This document shows, one piece after another, positions 21,580-32,252 of a DNA stretch of 64,000 nt (position 1 is the first letter of the stretch; each line of letters starts with the position of its first letter). A program made the translations under genes and the position numbers. This DNA comes from Chrysopilus asiliformis (Eukaryota; Arthropoda; Insecta; Diptera; Rhagionidae), in NCBI GenBank assembly GCA_964034945.1, contig OZ035961.1, forward strand, positions 59,508,084 through 59,572,083, written 5' to 3'. A model generated the notes under the pieces. It was not told where the DNA came from and searched no databases. It saw only the letters and a program-made list of their open reading frames with translations.

Positions 21580-22472
21580 CAGAGATGCAAACCGGTTTTT
21601 GAACCGAACCAAAAACCACTGAACCATTGAAATTTTAGTGAACCAAAACCAAACCACAAACCGAACCTCTCTGAAAAAATATGGCCGAACCAAACCAAAA
21701 CCAAACCATTTTTGAACAAGCTGATTGAACCGAACCAAAAACCAGAATTTTTTTTATTGGTTCGGTTCAGTTTATATTTAAATATTTAGGATTGAAATTT
21801 TTTTATTATCGACCATATAATTTTTTGAAGTTCTTGCTGTCGGATAAACGGGCCAACACTGAAGATGTTCTGCTTGAAGATATCTTGTTAATAAATTTAA
21901 ATAGCAAATAACTGAACGTTAATTTACATATCGATATATCGTCAGCTTAAAGTGAATTTTTGCTAAGTCCAAAATATGAAATTTTACAAAGGAGCAAAAA
22001 AAGCCTTGTTAAATCAATTTAATTTTCATTTAAAGAAAACTGAAAATTGACTGAGAATTAAATGAAGCTCAGTTTTCTTTTAATCAGACTCAGTTTTCTT
22101 TAAATGAAAATTAAATTGATTTAACAAGGCTTTTTTTGCTCCTTTGTAAAATTTCATATTTTGGACTTAGCACAAATTCACTTTAAGCTGACGATATATC
22201 ATATCCATATACCAAAAATCGATTTTTTTTATTTTGTTAAATAAGACTGAATTGTTATTTTTTTGTTTTTTTACTTTTTTAAAATAAATTTTTTCAATCG
22301 AGTTTTTTGTTTGAACCAAAACCGAACCAAAACCAAGCTCTTTAAACCAAAACCGAACCAAAACCATAAATTTCAAAACTTGGAAACCAAAACCAAAACC
22401 AAAACCAGATATCGAAATAGTCCCTGAACCAAAACCGAACCTTTTTCAAAAAACATTTGGTTTGCATCTCTG
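21580..22472. mobile_element. 893 bp hAT-type non-autonomous element
   Basis: Termini CAGAGATGCAAACC and GGTTTGCATCTCTG. A perfect 8 bp target duplication CTTAATTT lies at 21,572-21,579 and 22,473-22,480. Both ends are packed with GAACCAAAACC-like repeats in opposite orientation. The centre is an inverted repeat (about 21,920-22,060 against 22,070-22,205) around a CTCAGTTTTC-rich loop. No transposase. Confidence 0.93.
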
Positions 22473-23250
22473 CTTAATTTATCTTTAAGTTTACATTTTT
22501 ACTACTGAATAAGTGTTAGACTACAATGCGCCAGATGTGCGGGTTCGATTCCGAGTGGTGACAAAATGTTTTTTTTAATTTTTTTTGACCTTAAATTACT
22601 TATTTTATTTATATTATACTTCTTTAGGCGCGTTGGGCGATTTTTGGATGGGTAAAATCTCATGAGTTCGCGTCACCGACATGATAATTTAACAGCTTAA
22701 GAATGCTGATTTGCTTTCATTTGATTTTTTTATAAAGAAAAAATCGATTTTTTTTTTGAAAATATCATACAGCAAAATAACAAAAAAAAACGATTTTTTT
22801 TTTGGAAAATATACGGCAAAATAAAATTAGACAGAAAATTTCTGAACAGCACGTGGCATTCTTATACAGAAAGAATTAAATATCTCTAGCTATTTGTTGT
22901 ATAAGAAAATCATGTGCTGCTCAGGAATTCAAACCTTAATATGCATATTGACTTTTATTTGAAATTTACTGTTTATTAGCATATATTTTCAAAATTTCAG
23001 GTTGAAAAATATATAGGTATAAATACACGACAATATAATTATTACCTTACATATAATATCGTTTTCATTTCTGTTGGCAGTCCCCAATGACTACCTGTTT
23101 TTTATTACTTAATTTATCTTTAAAATTTATATTCTTACTACTGAATAAGTGTAAACTACATCGCGCCAGGTACGGGTTCAATTCTGAGCGGTGGCACAAT
23201 ATTTTTTTTTGTTGTTGAAATTGAGTCTTTATTGGAAAAAGTGAAAACCA
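22473..23250 (+). mobile_element. Cassette remainder with tRNA-like modules 1 and 3
   Basis: Continues the cassette split by the hAT element. Module 1 is near 22,495-22,560 (GTTCGATTC), followed by the AAGCTGTTAAATT-type block inverted, decayed 88 bp units (22,730-22,860), spacer, and module 3 near 23,140-23,205. Confidence 0.65.
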
Positions 23251-24310
23251 TCTGCTCTATATATAAAATCGTTTAACCTGACGCCCAGCCCAAACTCCTG
23301 AAGATAGAGACTTGAAACTTTCAGAATATGTCCCACCATCGAGATTTTTCGAAATTTTAGCGCTAAGGGGGTGAACGGGGGGTAAAGGGGGTTTGGGTAT
23401 TTTTAAACCGTGATTTTCGCCATAAATCCTGCTCAATAGGAGCCTGAAAAGTATCACTCGGGGGTTATCGGGGTCGCTGATCCCGAATCCGGTTTTTTCA
23501 GATTTTCAAAATTCAAAACGGAAGGTCCTGTAAGGATAATGGAAATGCAAGAAATAACTTTTAGAAAATTATCTTTAGATGTATCCATTTTACTTTTCCA
23601 CCAATTTTTAATAATATTTTACTAGATGCAGACCCATCGTTGTCGAGCTAAAGATTTTTTTGCACAAAAAACTTCCAGAAATAACTTTTAGAAAATAAAC
23701 GTGTTCGCTTCAAGACTTTCGGTTTTGAATTTTAAAACTCTAACACCCAATTAGTTTTTCCAGCCTCCTCATGGGCAAGCTAACTTCAGTCATAAAATAT
23801 TATCATCACGGACAATGGTGAAAATCTGATCAAAATCGTTTTCGGTTTATAATTAGTGTCTCTATTTTTGTTTTAAACAGTTTTCACATACAAAAAAAAA
23901 CACAAAAATCACAAAGAAAAAAATTTGTTTTAACTAAATGAAAAAAAAATTAAATTAAAAAAACAAAACCTTGGCACCAGCAACCCTGGCTTCGAGCATG
24001 GGTATTTTACCCCTTCATTAAACGCCCAGCTGCGATCCGTGTTGTTAAGATCGAAGACTCATCTATATATTTAAAAGGCGAAGCGATTTTCTATGTATTT
24101 CTTTCGACACAGTTCCAGCTTAGAATCGATTTTGATTATTCTTTTTTTAAAGGAAAGCTCTCTATCTGTAGATGTGTCCACTTTACTTTTTTCCCATCTA
24201 TTTAATAAAAACTGTAAGGGGGACAATTTTTGTAATTTTGGATTTTCTCAAAAATATTGACATACATTGATGTATTTGGTCGTATAATACTGATGGCAAA
24301 AATGATTTTT
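23251..24310. mobile_element. Helitron fragments
   Basis: 23,251-23,490 is an inverted Helitron 5' segment. One partial unit of the GGAAGGTCCTGTAAGG minisatellite follows near 23,520. Next comes unassigned AT-rich sequence, then a new Helitron 5' end at 24,062 (TCTATATATTTAAAAGGC, plus strand). No coding potential seen. Confidence 0.5.
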
Positions 24311-24311
24311 T

Positions 24312-24815
24312 TATACCCGTATGGTGAAACCAAAGGGTATATTAATTTTGCCTTACCGTTTGTAACGCCAAGATCCCGTCATCACACACAAAAATGTATT
24401 ACACCAGTGTGTCAAATAAACAAAATTGATTTTTGCATGTCCGTCTGTGGCGCGGATTGCGGGCGCACGGATTGAGCTAGAGACTTGAAATTTTGAGCAG
24501 ATCCGTTTTTCGTAAAATGCGAGGCTAAGTTCGTTAATGGACAAAAATTGACTATTATACGAACGAAAACGTTTTTTGCGAATATCTCAAAAACGGTGCA
24601 TCTTATCTAAAAAGTCCAAGAACAAAAGTTATTTAGGATATTATTCTAAATAAAACTCCCATACATCAAAATCCTATTGGAACAAATTTTAAAAAATCTT
24701 ATTGGAAAGTTTGACTTCAAACTGGAATTTTGATACAACTGTTCCAATTTTGATAGGAATATCACTATACGAGTTTCTAATAATTGCCAGACTGGCAATT
24801 ATAGGTTTTGTTATG
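24312..24815 (+). mobile_element. DINE-like mini-Helitron (reference copy)
   Basis: It starts with nested hairpins: TATACCC...GGGTATA enclosing TGGT-GAA-ACCA. A short GTCC tract, the GCGCGGATTGCGGGCGC core and a conserved body follow. It ends with a perfect 3' hairpin ATTGCCA-GAC-TGGCAAT (24,783-24,799) and TATAGGTTTTGTTATG. Other copies: 3,579, 12,877, 19,993, 38,585 (3' part), 42,488, 47,195, 49,278 (5' part), 52,600 (fragment) and 59,679 (internally deleted). Confidence 0.8.
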
Positions 24816-25167
24816 CTTAAAATTTATGTTTGTCCGTCTGTCTGTATGTCGGTCGGCATTTCTGTCTGTTTGACTGAATGTTTGTCCCGGGATCACGCAA
24901 AAACGGCGCGGCCGATTTTGATCAAACTTTGCACGCAGGGACAGTTATTGACAGAATAAGGGATCTGATTCTTTTTGATGTCAATCCCCATTTCTTCTGA
25001 TATCTCTTACTCAAGGGTGTCGGATCCAGTTTAATAGCAACCCCTTTCCCTCTCTTGAAACCTTTTTATGCGCTTAAGGGTTTCGGATCCGGTTTTCACC
25101 ATGAGAGAGGTCAGCCCGCAGGGAAAATTTTTGCTCACTAATATCTACCCCTCCTTTTTATGTGTTA
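24816..25167 (+). other. Helitron-like non-coding stretch
   Basis: Starts with a GTCTGT-rich tract. It then has sequence of the CACGCAAAAACGGC...GATTTTGATCAAACTTTGC type common near Helitron 5' ends. Nothing coding. Confidence 0.4.
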
Positions 25168-25697
25168 GCTATACATAAAATCTTTTTTCGGACAAAAAAC
25201 AGTATATTTCACCTAAAAATTTGAAAAAGCAGTAAATCGATTTGAAAAAACAGTATTTTTCGCAGTATAAATTTTATTCAATGAAAATTTGTGTCTTTGG
25301 TCTTAATTTCGACATTTTTATTCTTTTAAATTAACAATTGAAAGCAAAATCAAAGTAACGCGTTCTGAAGAAGGATGAATAATGACAAGACAGTAATCGA
25401 TGGGGAAAGGAAGAAGCGAATCTATATGACATGTTGCCATCAATAGTTCGCTGTTCGTCGTTTGAATGTATTTACACTTGCCATGTGTTGCCACTGTTTT
25501 GTGTTGCCACTGTTTTGTGTTGCTACTGACGTTTTGCATTGCTATTAATAAATTTGAATTTCGAAACGTTAAAGAATTAAAGTTTTCTGAGTATTTAAAT
25601 ACAGTATTTTGGGGAAAAAAGCAATTATGCAGTATTGGAGTCTGAAAAACAATATAATACTGCGAAAAACAGTATAGATACCATCGTTATGTATAGC
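25168..25697. mobile_element. 530 bp candidate TIR element
   Basis: GCTATACATAA at 25,168-25,178 faces its exact complement TTATGTATAGC at 25,687-25,697. Inside, both ends carry AACAGTAT/ACAGTATTTT motifs in opposite orientation. No clear target duplication and no open frame of note. Confidence 0.5.
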
Positions 25698-25945
25698 CCT
25701 CACCTGCTATCTTCTGCAATTCTAAAGGGATTTGGTGCTTCAATATATGACATGAATTAAAAAGAACGACATTTCCCACAATATTGTCTTTCCCCGTGTG
25801 GATAACCACCTTTTACCGTTATTGAATATATTGTAAGTAAACAGTACGATTTTGTAATACACCGTTGGGTCACAAAGAAAAATGTCTCTAAAAAAATTTT
25901 CTTTTTTCCTATATGCATTATATTTATATTTATATTACTATATGC
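25698..25945 (+). mobile_element. Helitron (left part), split by the errantivirus
   Basis: Matches the complement of 4,740-4,918 and continues after the retroelement at 33,576-33,784. Its last four bases, ATGC (25,942-25,945), are the errantivirus target duplication. Confidence 0.75.
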
Positions 25946-26329
25946 AGTTAATCTATTTTTACGCTCGTCAATCAAAAAAATATAAACTGCAATTGGACTA
26001 TGTCCAATTAACGGCAGTACTTGAAATAAAACTCTGAAATTTAGTTATTATTCGTTTATTGACCGTACAATAGGATTTCTAGTTACACAATGCGTGATGA
26101 TACATGGTTTTAGTGTCTTTTATACCCTCTGGGATATTTACAATAAAATATTTGATATAGTTTGTGAATAATGTATTACTAATGATTAGTTGTTTATTCA
26201 GGTGTCCCTTTTAGGTGACTTGCCTGTGAGATTGATTATTTTATGTTTCTTGGATGAGTCAATTAGAAAGATCTCCAAGACAAAGGGAAATGAGTAATGT
26301 TGGAAGTTGAGTAATCTCAGTACTTTACT
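25946..26329 (-). repeat. 3' LTR of the errantivirus
   Basis: 384 bp. On the coding strand it carries AATAAA (complement at 26,055-26,060) as a likely polyadenylation signal. Confidence 0.93.
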
Positions 26330-26341
26330 CTTCCCTTCTGA
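26330..26341 (-). promoter_or_regulatory. Polypurine tract
   Basis: The coding strand reads CAGAAGGGAAG directly before the LTR start AGTAAAG, the expected plus-strand primer position. Confidence 0.75.
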
Positions 26342-26377
26342 AATTTTTTTGTCCTCAAAAAACAAATTTACTGTAAT

Positions 26378-27785
26378 TTAATTGTTTATTGGGTTATTTG
26401 ATAATTGAATTTCTTGTGGACCGAAATTTACAATTTTTAGCTTTTTTGTTTTTCTTATCCAACATATTATTATTACAATTATTATAATTATTATCAAATA
26501 CAGTGTGATATCATTTATTATTGAGTGAATATTTACTTGCTTCAGTTTTTTTGTTTGATTTATATTATCTATTTGTAATTTATCAATGTTAGGTTTAATT
26601 TTAGCTTCTGTAAGGTTACTTTGGAAAATCGGGGGTAATGGTTGATAGTTTTTTTCTTCTTTGGATATAAATCGTTGATTTCCAAAATCAATTGAGCAAT
26701 TGTTAATTTTTATCAAAAAACTTCCTTTTAAATGTTTAATTTGATCTTGACATTCATTATTAAAATTACCTTCAAAATTGTCTACAAATATAAGGTTATC
26801 ATTTATTTCTTCGATTATTGTGTCGATATTATATTTGGTTGTACAATTGGCGTTTTCGCCTTTCATTAATTTGACAATACAAGAATTATCTGAAAGTTTC
26901 ATTATATCCTGCCTCTTGCATATTGTTACATCTTGGATTGAATTACACTTTTTCTGTATAACATAACTATTTGTTTTGCTGATTAACACGTTATTGTAAT
27001 CTAAATCAATTTGTTTTTTATTGTTTGTTATAGATCTAAGTATTAAATGATCATACTCGTTATGTTCAGTTAAAGGAATAGATACAATGTAGAGAATTAC
27101 ATCGTCTTTGATCGCTACGGAAGGTGTTGCAAAGTTTAACGCTTCTGCTTCATTATTGTAAGGGAGATTTTTGGTTACCTTTAGTATTCGGGTTAATTCA
27201 TTTTTATTAAGTATTTTGGTATTTATAATGCCTCTTTTTGCCCAATGTATGGCATCTGTTATCTGGTCAATCTCATGCTTCATCATGATTAATTTGTTAA
27301 AAATACTTTGAGCCAAATCTTTTTCTAGAATATAATTAAAGTTTTCGAGTATTTTGTTTGATATGTCGAAGATATTTTTGTTGATTATTATTTGCTTCTC
27401 GTTATTCTCATGGAGTTGATTTTGTGCATTAATTAAGGTTTCGAGATCATGGGCATCTGGTGACCCAGCGATCCATTTCCAGGCGGATCCTATCCAGTTT
27501 ATGGCTCTTTTCTTTCGATAAGGTTTCAGTTCTAGAAGCTGTGATTCTATGCTGTTTTGAAGATGCTCAATTTGCGGTTTAAGGGGAGATGTATTGTTAA
27601 TTTTTAAATTTACTGTTGAAATTAATATTGTATGGGCTTGAATATAATTAGTAAGGTTAAGAACGTGAATAATTTTAAAATTGCCATCTGTGATTTTTCC
27701 TGGTCCAATTCGGATTGTAGCAATAGGGGTGTTTGTATATTCGAAGATTTGGACGTTGCCGTAGGCTAACCAAATGGTAGCAAAG
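26378..27785 (-). CDS. env: Envelope-like protein (baculovirus F-like) of the errantivirus
   Basis: Open frame of about 469 codons after a likely 3' splice site (pyrimidine run plus CACAG, complement at 27,786-27,800), 35 bp downstream of the pol stop. There is no nearby ATG; errantivirus env is usually made from a spliced RNA that takes its start from upstream, which fits. A basic RKKR site (27,506-27,517, about residue 90) is followed by a Trp/Gly-rich stretch like the F-protein fusion region. Cys residues and N-glycosylation motifs fill the ectodomain. One membrane segment of Leu/Ile/Val (about 26,455-26,510) precedes a short Lys-rich tail. No internal stop. Role: membrane glycoprotein that may allow cell-to-cell spread; activity not shown. 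The splice donor was not located. Confidence 0.8.
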
Positions 27786-27819
27786 CTGTGAAATAGAAAT
27801 TATGATTTAAATGTGGAAG

Positions 27820-30800
27820 TTAATCACTTTTAATGTTTGTTTTATGGATTTTTCTACCGCTGAATGTAGTAATGGTGACTCTATGATCATCCTTTACTAT
27901 TTCTTTTGTATATTTCTGCTTTAATTTCCCCTTCCTACCAGGGGCCTTTACATAAATAACATCACCTGTGTTATACTTTTTGGGTTTTTTACGGTTCTTG
28001 TTCTCATAATTAAGTCTTTGCTGTTGAATTTTTTCAATTAACTGTCTCGTTTTAACGTATGATTGTTGACGGGCGTTTTCTAATTCTTCTAATGTTCGGG
28101 ATGGTTGTCTACCATAAAATATGGTAGCCGGAGCCTCTTTTACAGTGCTATGTATTGTATTATTGTAGCGATCTGTTGCTATTATGGCTAGTTCGATTAA
28201 TGGGGTGGACGTGAAGTCCCTTTGTAAGCATCGAATAATTTCTTGGATCGTGGAGTGAACGCGCTCTACCTGCCCGTTTACTTCGCTTCGTGATGACGGG
28301 GTTAGGTAGATTTCTATTCCTAAGTTCCCCAAAAATTCAGTGATTATTGGAGTAGTAAATGCTTTATCCCTATCCATAACTAATAGTTTGGGAGTGGTAT
28401 AGTAATGGATCAATTCGAATATTTTGTCTTTAAGATGTATGGCTGATTTGTTTTCCAATGGAATGATTTTGGCAAATTTGGAAAATTTATCTATGGAAGT
28501 CAAAAATAGTTTACCGTCTAATTCCATTATGTCGATATGTACAATCTCTGTCGGATATTGTGGAATAGGGGTAGGATGGAGTTTATTGCGTGATGGATGT
28601 CTGTCGTACTTGCTTTCCTTACAGATGTTGCAATTTCTAATGATATTCCTAATTGTTGCTGTCATGTTTGGAAAGTAGTAGTGTTGTATAATTTTTTCTT
28701 TGTTTTCTTCTGTCCTTCTGTGTGCTAGTCTATGTTCTTGGAGTATGATTTCCAATTTTTGTTCTTCGTCGATTATATCTGTAACGATTTTTTGAGTAAA
28801 TCGAATCTTTAGATTTCTCCCGAAATGTTCCTTATAGACATCCTGAATTATTTGCATTATACTTTCAGGTGCTTTAAGTCCATTTATTAAATTAGGTCTC
28901 ATTTCTTCTTTTAGTATTTGTTTTATTATTTCGGGATTGAAATGATTTCTGACTATCGTTTTCCTGTGGTAACCTGGGTGTGGAAGTTCATATATGCGTT
29001 CTTCTTCTTCTCCTTCCATAAGGATTACTTGGTTTTTAAACACATTGATAGGGGCCTCCACGCTCATGATTAAGTCAGTGGAATCTTCTTCAGCGCTATG
29101 CTGAGTGGAAGACATTGGATTGCATTCACTTATGTTCATTCTTGACAAAGCGTCTGCAACTACGTTTGTCTTTCCTGGTCTATATATTATCTCATAGTTA
29201 TACTCTTCCAGACGGGCTTTCCATCTCTTTAATTTTGAGTTATTATTTTTGTTACTAAGGGCGTAAGTCAATGGTTGGTGATCTGTTAGGATTTTGATTT
29301 TTTTTGCTCCGTATAGGTAATTACGGAGAGAGTTTAAGGACCATATGATTGCCAGCATTTCTTTTTCGTTAGTGGCGTAGTTTTGTTCAGTGGAGTTTAA
29401 GCTCCTTGAAATATAAGTGATGGGTTTGTCCTTTCCTATCTCTCCCTGAGATAGAACTGCTCCTATGGCGTGGTCTGATGCGTCAGTTGTTAAGACAAAG
29501 GGTTGGTCAAAATTGGGAAAAATAAGAAGGTCCGTTGAAGTCAAGTGAGTCTTCAACAAATTAAAAGCTTTCCTTTCTTCGTCATTGAATTTTATAGGAA
29601 CTTTCTTTGATTGGGTTTTCCGTATGCGGGCTAATTCTCCGCCGGTTAATTTTGTAAGGGGTTTCGCTATTTTAGCGAAGTCTTTAATGAATCTCCTATA
29701 ATAGGAGGCAAGACCTAAAAATGATTTAAGTTCTTTGAGGTTTGTGGGCTCTTTTGTTTCTGTTATTGCTTGAATTTTTTTTGGGTCAGCTTTGATACCA
29801 TTACTGGAAATAATGAATCCCAAAAATTCAGTTTCTGTTTTAAGAAATTCCGTTTTTTCCAAATTGACTTTTAAATTGGCATCACGTAATTTTGAGAATA
29901 TTATGTGTAAGTTTTTGAAATGTTCTCTAATTGTTTCACTGAATACTATGATATCGTCTATATACACATAACATCGTTTACCTATTTCTTCCTTTAATAC
30001 ATCGTCGATTGTACGTTGGAATGTTGCTGGACCGTTTTTGACACCGAATGGAAGGCGCAAGAATTCGTATTTCCCGTTTAGCGTTGAAAACGCTGTTTTC
30101 TCAATATCCTTTTCGTTCATTGGTATCTGATGAAATCCAGAAGTTAAATCAATGGTGGTGAAGTATTTAGCGTTACCCAAGTTTGCTAGGGTGTTTGCAA
30201 TATCCGGAATGGGATATTTGTCCGCTATTGTGACATCATTTAGTTTCTTATAGTCTATGACCATTCTGTATTTTTGTTCTCCGGATGCATCCATTTTTTT
30301 GGGTACTATCCATATGGGAGCATTATAAGGGGATTTGGAAGGTCTTATTATATTGTCTTCAAGTAGTTTCTTTATTTGGGCATCAACCTCTTTCCTCATA
30401 TTGAAAGGGTATGGGTATGTTTTGGCATATATGGGGGAGTCGGTGGACGTTCGTATTTCGGCTTTTACATTTGTAACTACCGTAACTTTGTCGTTAGGTT
30501 TAGAAAATATGGGTTTGTAATCATGAATAATCTTGTTTAGTTCATTTCTCTGATCTTCAGGGAGGTGACTGTCTCTGATATTAAGAAAATTAACATCAAT
30601 GGATCGTTTCATGTGAAGGGGAATTTCGACTCCTGGGTGGATTTTTAGAATTGATTTTCCTCTGTCGATGATAGCCTCTAGTTGTCTTAGCGTGTCATCT
30701 CCGATTATGCCATCAAAAGATGTTAAGGTGGGTAAAAGGTAAAATTTTACTGGAATATCGTTGCCAAATGTTGAAAATATCCTTCCTGTTGCCGAGTGGT

Positions 30801-30987
30801 TGATTTCTACCTTTCCTCCAACTGAATTTATATAAAAGGGTTTTTGAACGGGTTTGGATTTAGTGACATTTTTTGGGTTAATAAAATTTTTATTTGCTCC
30901 GGTATCTATTAGGAATTTTAATTGCTTCCCGTCCGGAGCCCTATACGCTAAATAGGGGGTTGCGCTGTATCTACTGGGCAAAAATTT
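27820..30987 (-). CDS. pol: Pol polyprotein (protease, RT, RNase H, integrase)
   Basis: About 1,055 codons entered from gag by -1 frameshift at AAATTTT (30,981-30,987); there is no ATG at the head of the frame. Order: aspartic protease LIDTGA near residue 26; RT with YVYIDD near 340; RNase H TTDASDHAIG near 500 and TDHQPL; tether DALSR; integrase zinc region HRLAH...CNIC near 785; integrase core with HIDIM, DRDKAF near 870 and GQVERVH near 905; then a basic C-terminal domain. All catalytic motifs are present and no stop interrupts them. It makes the DNA copy and inserts it. Probably active or recently active. Confidence 0.95.
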   Translation of the reverse strand, partial: KFLPSRYSATPYLAYRAPDGKQLKFLIDTGANKNFINPKNVTKSKPVQKPFYINSVGGKVEINHSATGRIFSTFGNDIPVKFYLLPTLTSFDGIIGDDTLRQLEAIIDRGKSILKIHPGVEIPLHMKRSIDVNFLNIRDSHLPEDQRNELNKIIHDYKPIFSKPNDKVTVVTNVKAEIRTSTDSPIYAKTYPYPFNMRKEVDAQIKKLLEDNIIRPSKSPYNAPIWIVPKKMDASGEQKYRMVIDYKKLNDVTIADKYPIPDIANTLANLGNAKYFTTIDLTSGFHQIPMNEKDIEKTAFSTLNGKYEFLRLPFGVKNGPATFQRTIDDVLKEEIGKRCYVYIDDIIVFSETIREHFKNLHIIFSKLRDANLKVNLEKTEFLKTETEFLGFIISSNGIKADPKKIQAITETKEPTNLKELKSFLGLASYYRRFIKDFAKIAKPLTKLTGGELARIRKTQSKKVPIKFNDEERKAFNLLKTHLTSTDLLIFPNFDQPFVLTTDASDHAIGAVLSQGEIGKDKPITYISRSLNSTEQNYATNEKEMLAIIWSLNSLRNYLYGAKKIKILTDHQPLTYALSNKNNNSKLKRWKARLEEYNYEIIYRPGKTNVVADALSRMNISECNPMSSTQHSAEEDSTDLIMSVEAPINVFKNQVILMEGEEEERIYELPHPGYHRKTIVRNHFNPEIIKQILKEEMRPNLINGLKAPESIMQIIQDVYKEHFGRNLKIRFTQKIVTDIIDEEQKLEIILQEHRLAHRRTEENKEKIIQHYYFPNMTATIRNIIRNCNICKESKYDRHPSRNKLHPTPIPQYPTEIVHIDIMELDGKLFLTSIDKFSKFAKIIPLENKSAIHLKDKIFELIHYYTTPKLLVMDRDKAFTTPIITEFLGNLGIEIYLTPSSRSEVNGQVERVHSTIQEIIRCLQRDFTSTPLIELAIIATDRYNNTIHSTVKEAPATIFYGRQPSRTLEELENARQQSYVKTRQLIEKIQQQRLNYENKNRKKPKKYNTGDVIYVKAPGRKGKLKQKYTKEIVKDDHRVTITTFSGRKIHKTNIKSD

Positions 30988-32252
30988 AGTTCAGGGTCGA
31001 GATCGAAGTCTTCGTAAATTATTTCGTTAGGATCTTCGAAGGTATCATTGATTGCTTCTTCATATTCTTCCTCGGTTGGGACTGTATTAGTGTGGAACAC
31101 TCTCTGTTGTTTAGGTGGTGAGGTTTGGATATAGTTATCTTGAGTTGGTCTCTTAAATACAGGCATACGTGGAGGTATTTGTGGTCTATTCATGTAGTTA
31201 ATTTGTCTGGTTTGGACGCTCCTATCGACATCCATAGGTTCCGGTTTATTATTTTGATTTGGTCGGGAATAGTTAGGTGGTCTTTGTTGAGTATTATTAT
31301 ATGAGTATAATGCATTTCGCTGTTGAAGGTTTAGTTGTGGTGGATTGAATTTCCTAACCATGGGATTTGAATTTGTGTTAACCGTAGGTAAATGTTTCCT
31401 TGGGGGAAGTAATGGAGGAGTAAGACTATTATGAGGTACAGCGACCGGATTTGTATGACTTTGTTTATTTAGAAAATTTGTGGCTCTGTAGTTCATATTT
31501 TGCAATTCCAAACATGAGGAATATGCTTCGGGTAAAGATCTAGGCGATTTTATGGCGATTAATCTTGATAATTCACCATTCAATCCTCTTATGAAGGTGT
31601 CCAATGCCCTATTTCTATGTCCTTCTATTATATTTGATTGGGTTTCTCGGCTCAGACACTCCGATTGTACTTTGTTAATGATAAGAGTTAGATGATGATT
31701 GATTTCCCCGAAGAACTCATCGATCGTACTCTTGCCCTGGTGCAACGAGTATAATTGGTATTCGAGAGTTCTAATGTCGCGTTTGTCAGCGTAATGTAAT
31801 GACAAACACTTTTTTATTGCCATCCAGTCTTCGTCTGGGGTATTATATGCGATCAAAGCTGTATCAGCTTCGTCAATGATTTTTTGGCGTATTGAACGGA
31901 TTATTGTTCGATAAATGGGTTTCGATTTGACTATTTTATAGTCTTCCAGAACACTTTCTACGGACTTGACCCAGGACGAGTATGTCGTGGGGTTTCCATT
32001 GAAATGTCTGATTTCTTTAACAGTATCGGGAATTTTTGTTAATTGGGACAATTGCTCTTCCGTTGAGGGTCTAACTAAAGGCGGTTCCACCAAAGTTTCT
32101 GTTGATGGTGGTAGCCTTTGCAATGTTTCCTGTTGGAAACTTGAGAATTGTTTCTGAAGGGAGTTAATAATATTAATTTGTGCATTCAAAGAGCCTGTGA
32201 GGTTTGTAATTTCTGCTCGGAGAATTTCAACCACCTCTTGAACGGTTGTCAT
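30948..32252 (-). CDS. gag: Gag structural protein of the errantivirus
   Basis: 434 codons from an ATG at 32,252. The N-terminal and central part is helical and charged, with KEIRHFNGNPTTYSSW (about residue 80) and DTFIRGLNGELSRL typical of Ty3/gypsy capsids. The C-terminal third is rich in Pro, Asn, Gln and Arg with PMDVD near residue 340, as in 17.6/297. There is no CCHC zinc knuckle, usual for this group. It packages the RNA into particles. The frame is intact and overlaps pol by about 34 nt. Confidence 0.92.
   Translation of the reverse strand: MTTVQEVVEILRAEITNLTGSLNAQINIINSLQKQFSSFQQETLQRLPPSTETLVEPPLVRPSTEEQLSQLTKIPDTVKEIRHFNGNPTTYSSWVKSVESVLEDYKIVKSKPIYRTIIRSIRQKIIDEADTALIAYNTPDEDWMAIKKCLSLHYADKRDIRTLEYQLYSLHQGKSTIDEFFGEINHHLTLIINKVQSECLSRETQSNIIEGHRNRALDTFIRGLNGELSRLIAIKSPRSLPEAYSSCLELQNMNYRATNFLNKQSHTNPVAVPHNSLTPPLLPPRKHLPTVNTNSNPMVRKFNPPQLNLQQRNALYSYNNTQQRPPNYSRPNQNNKPEPMDVDRSVQTRQINYMNRPQIPPRMPVFKRPTQDNYIQTSPPKQQRVFHTNTVPTEEEYEEAINDTFEDPNEIIYEDFDLDPELNFCPVDTAQPPI
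30981..30987 (-). promoter_or_regulatory. -1 ribosomal frameshift site A AAT TTT
   Basis: In the gag frame the codons read CTA AAT TTT TGC. Slipping back one base gives AAA TTT TTG and enters pol. The heptamer fits X XXY YYZ exactly and lies inside the 34-40 nt gag/pol overlap. No downstream pseudoknot was worked out. Confidence 0.8.
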
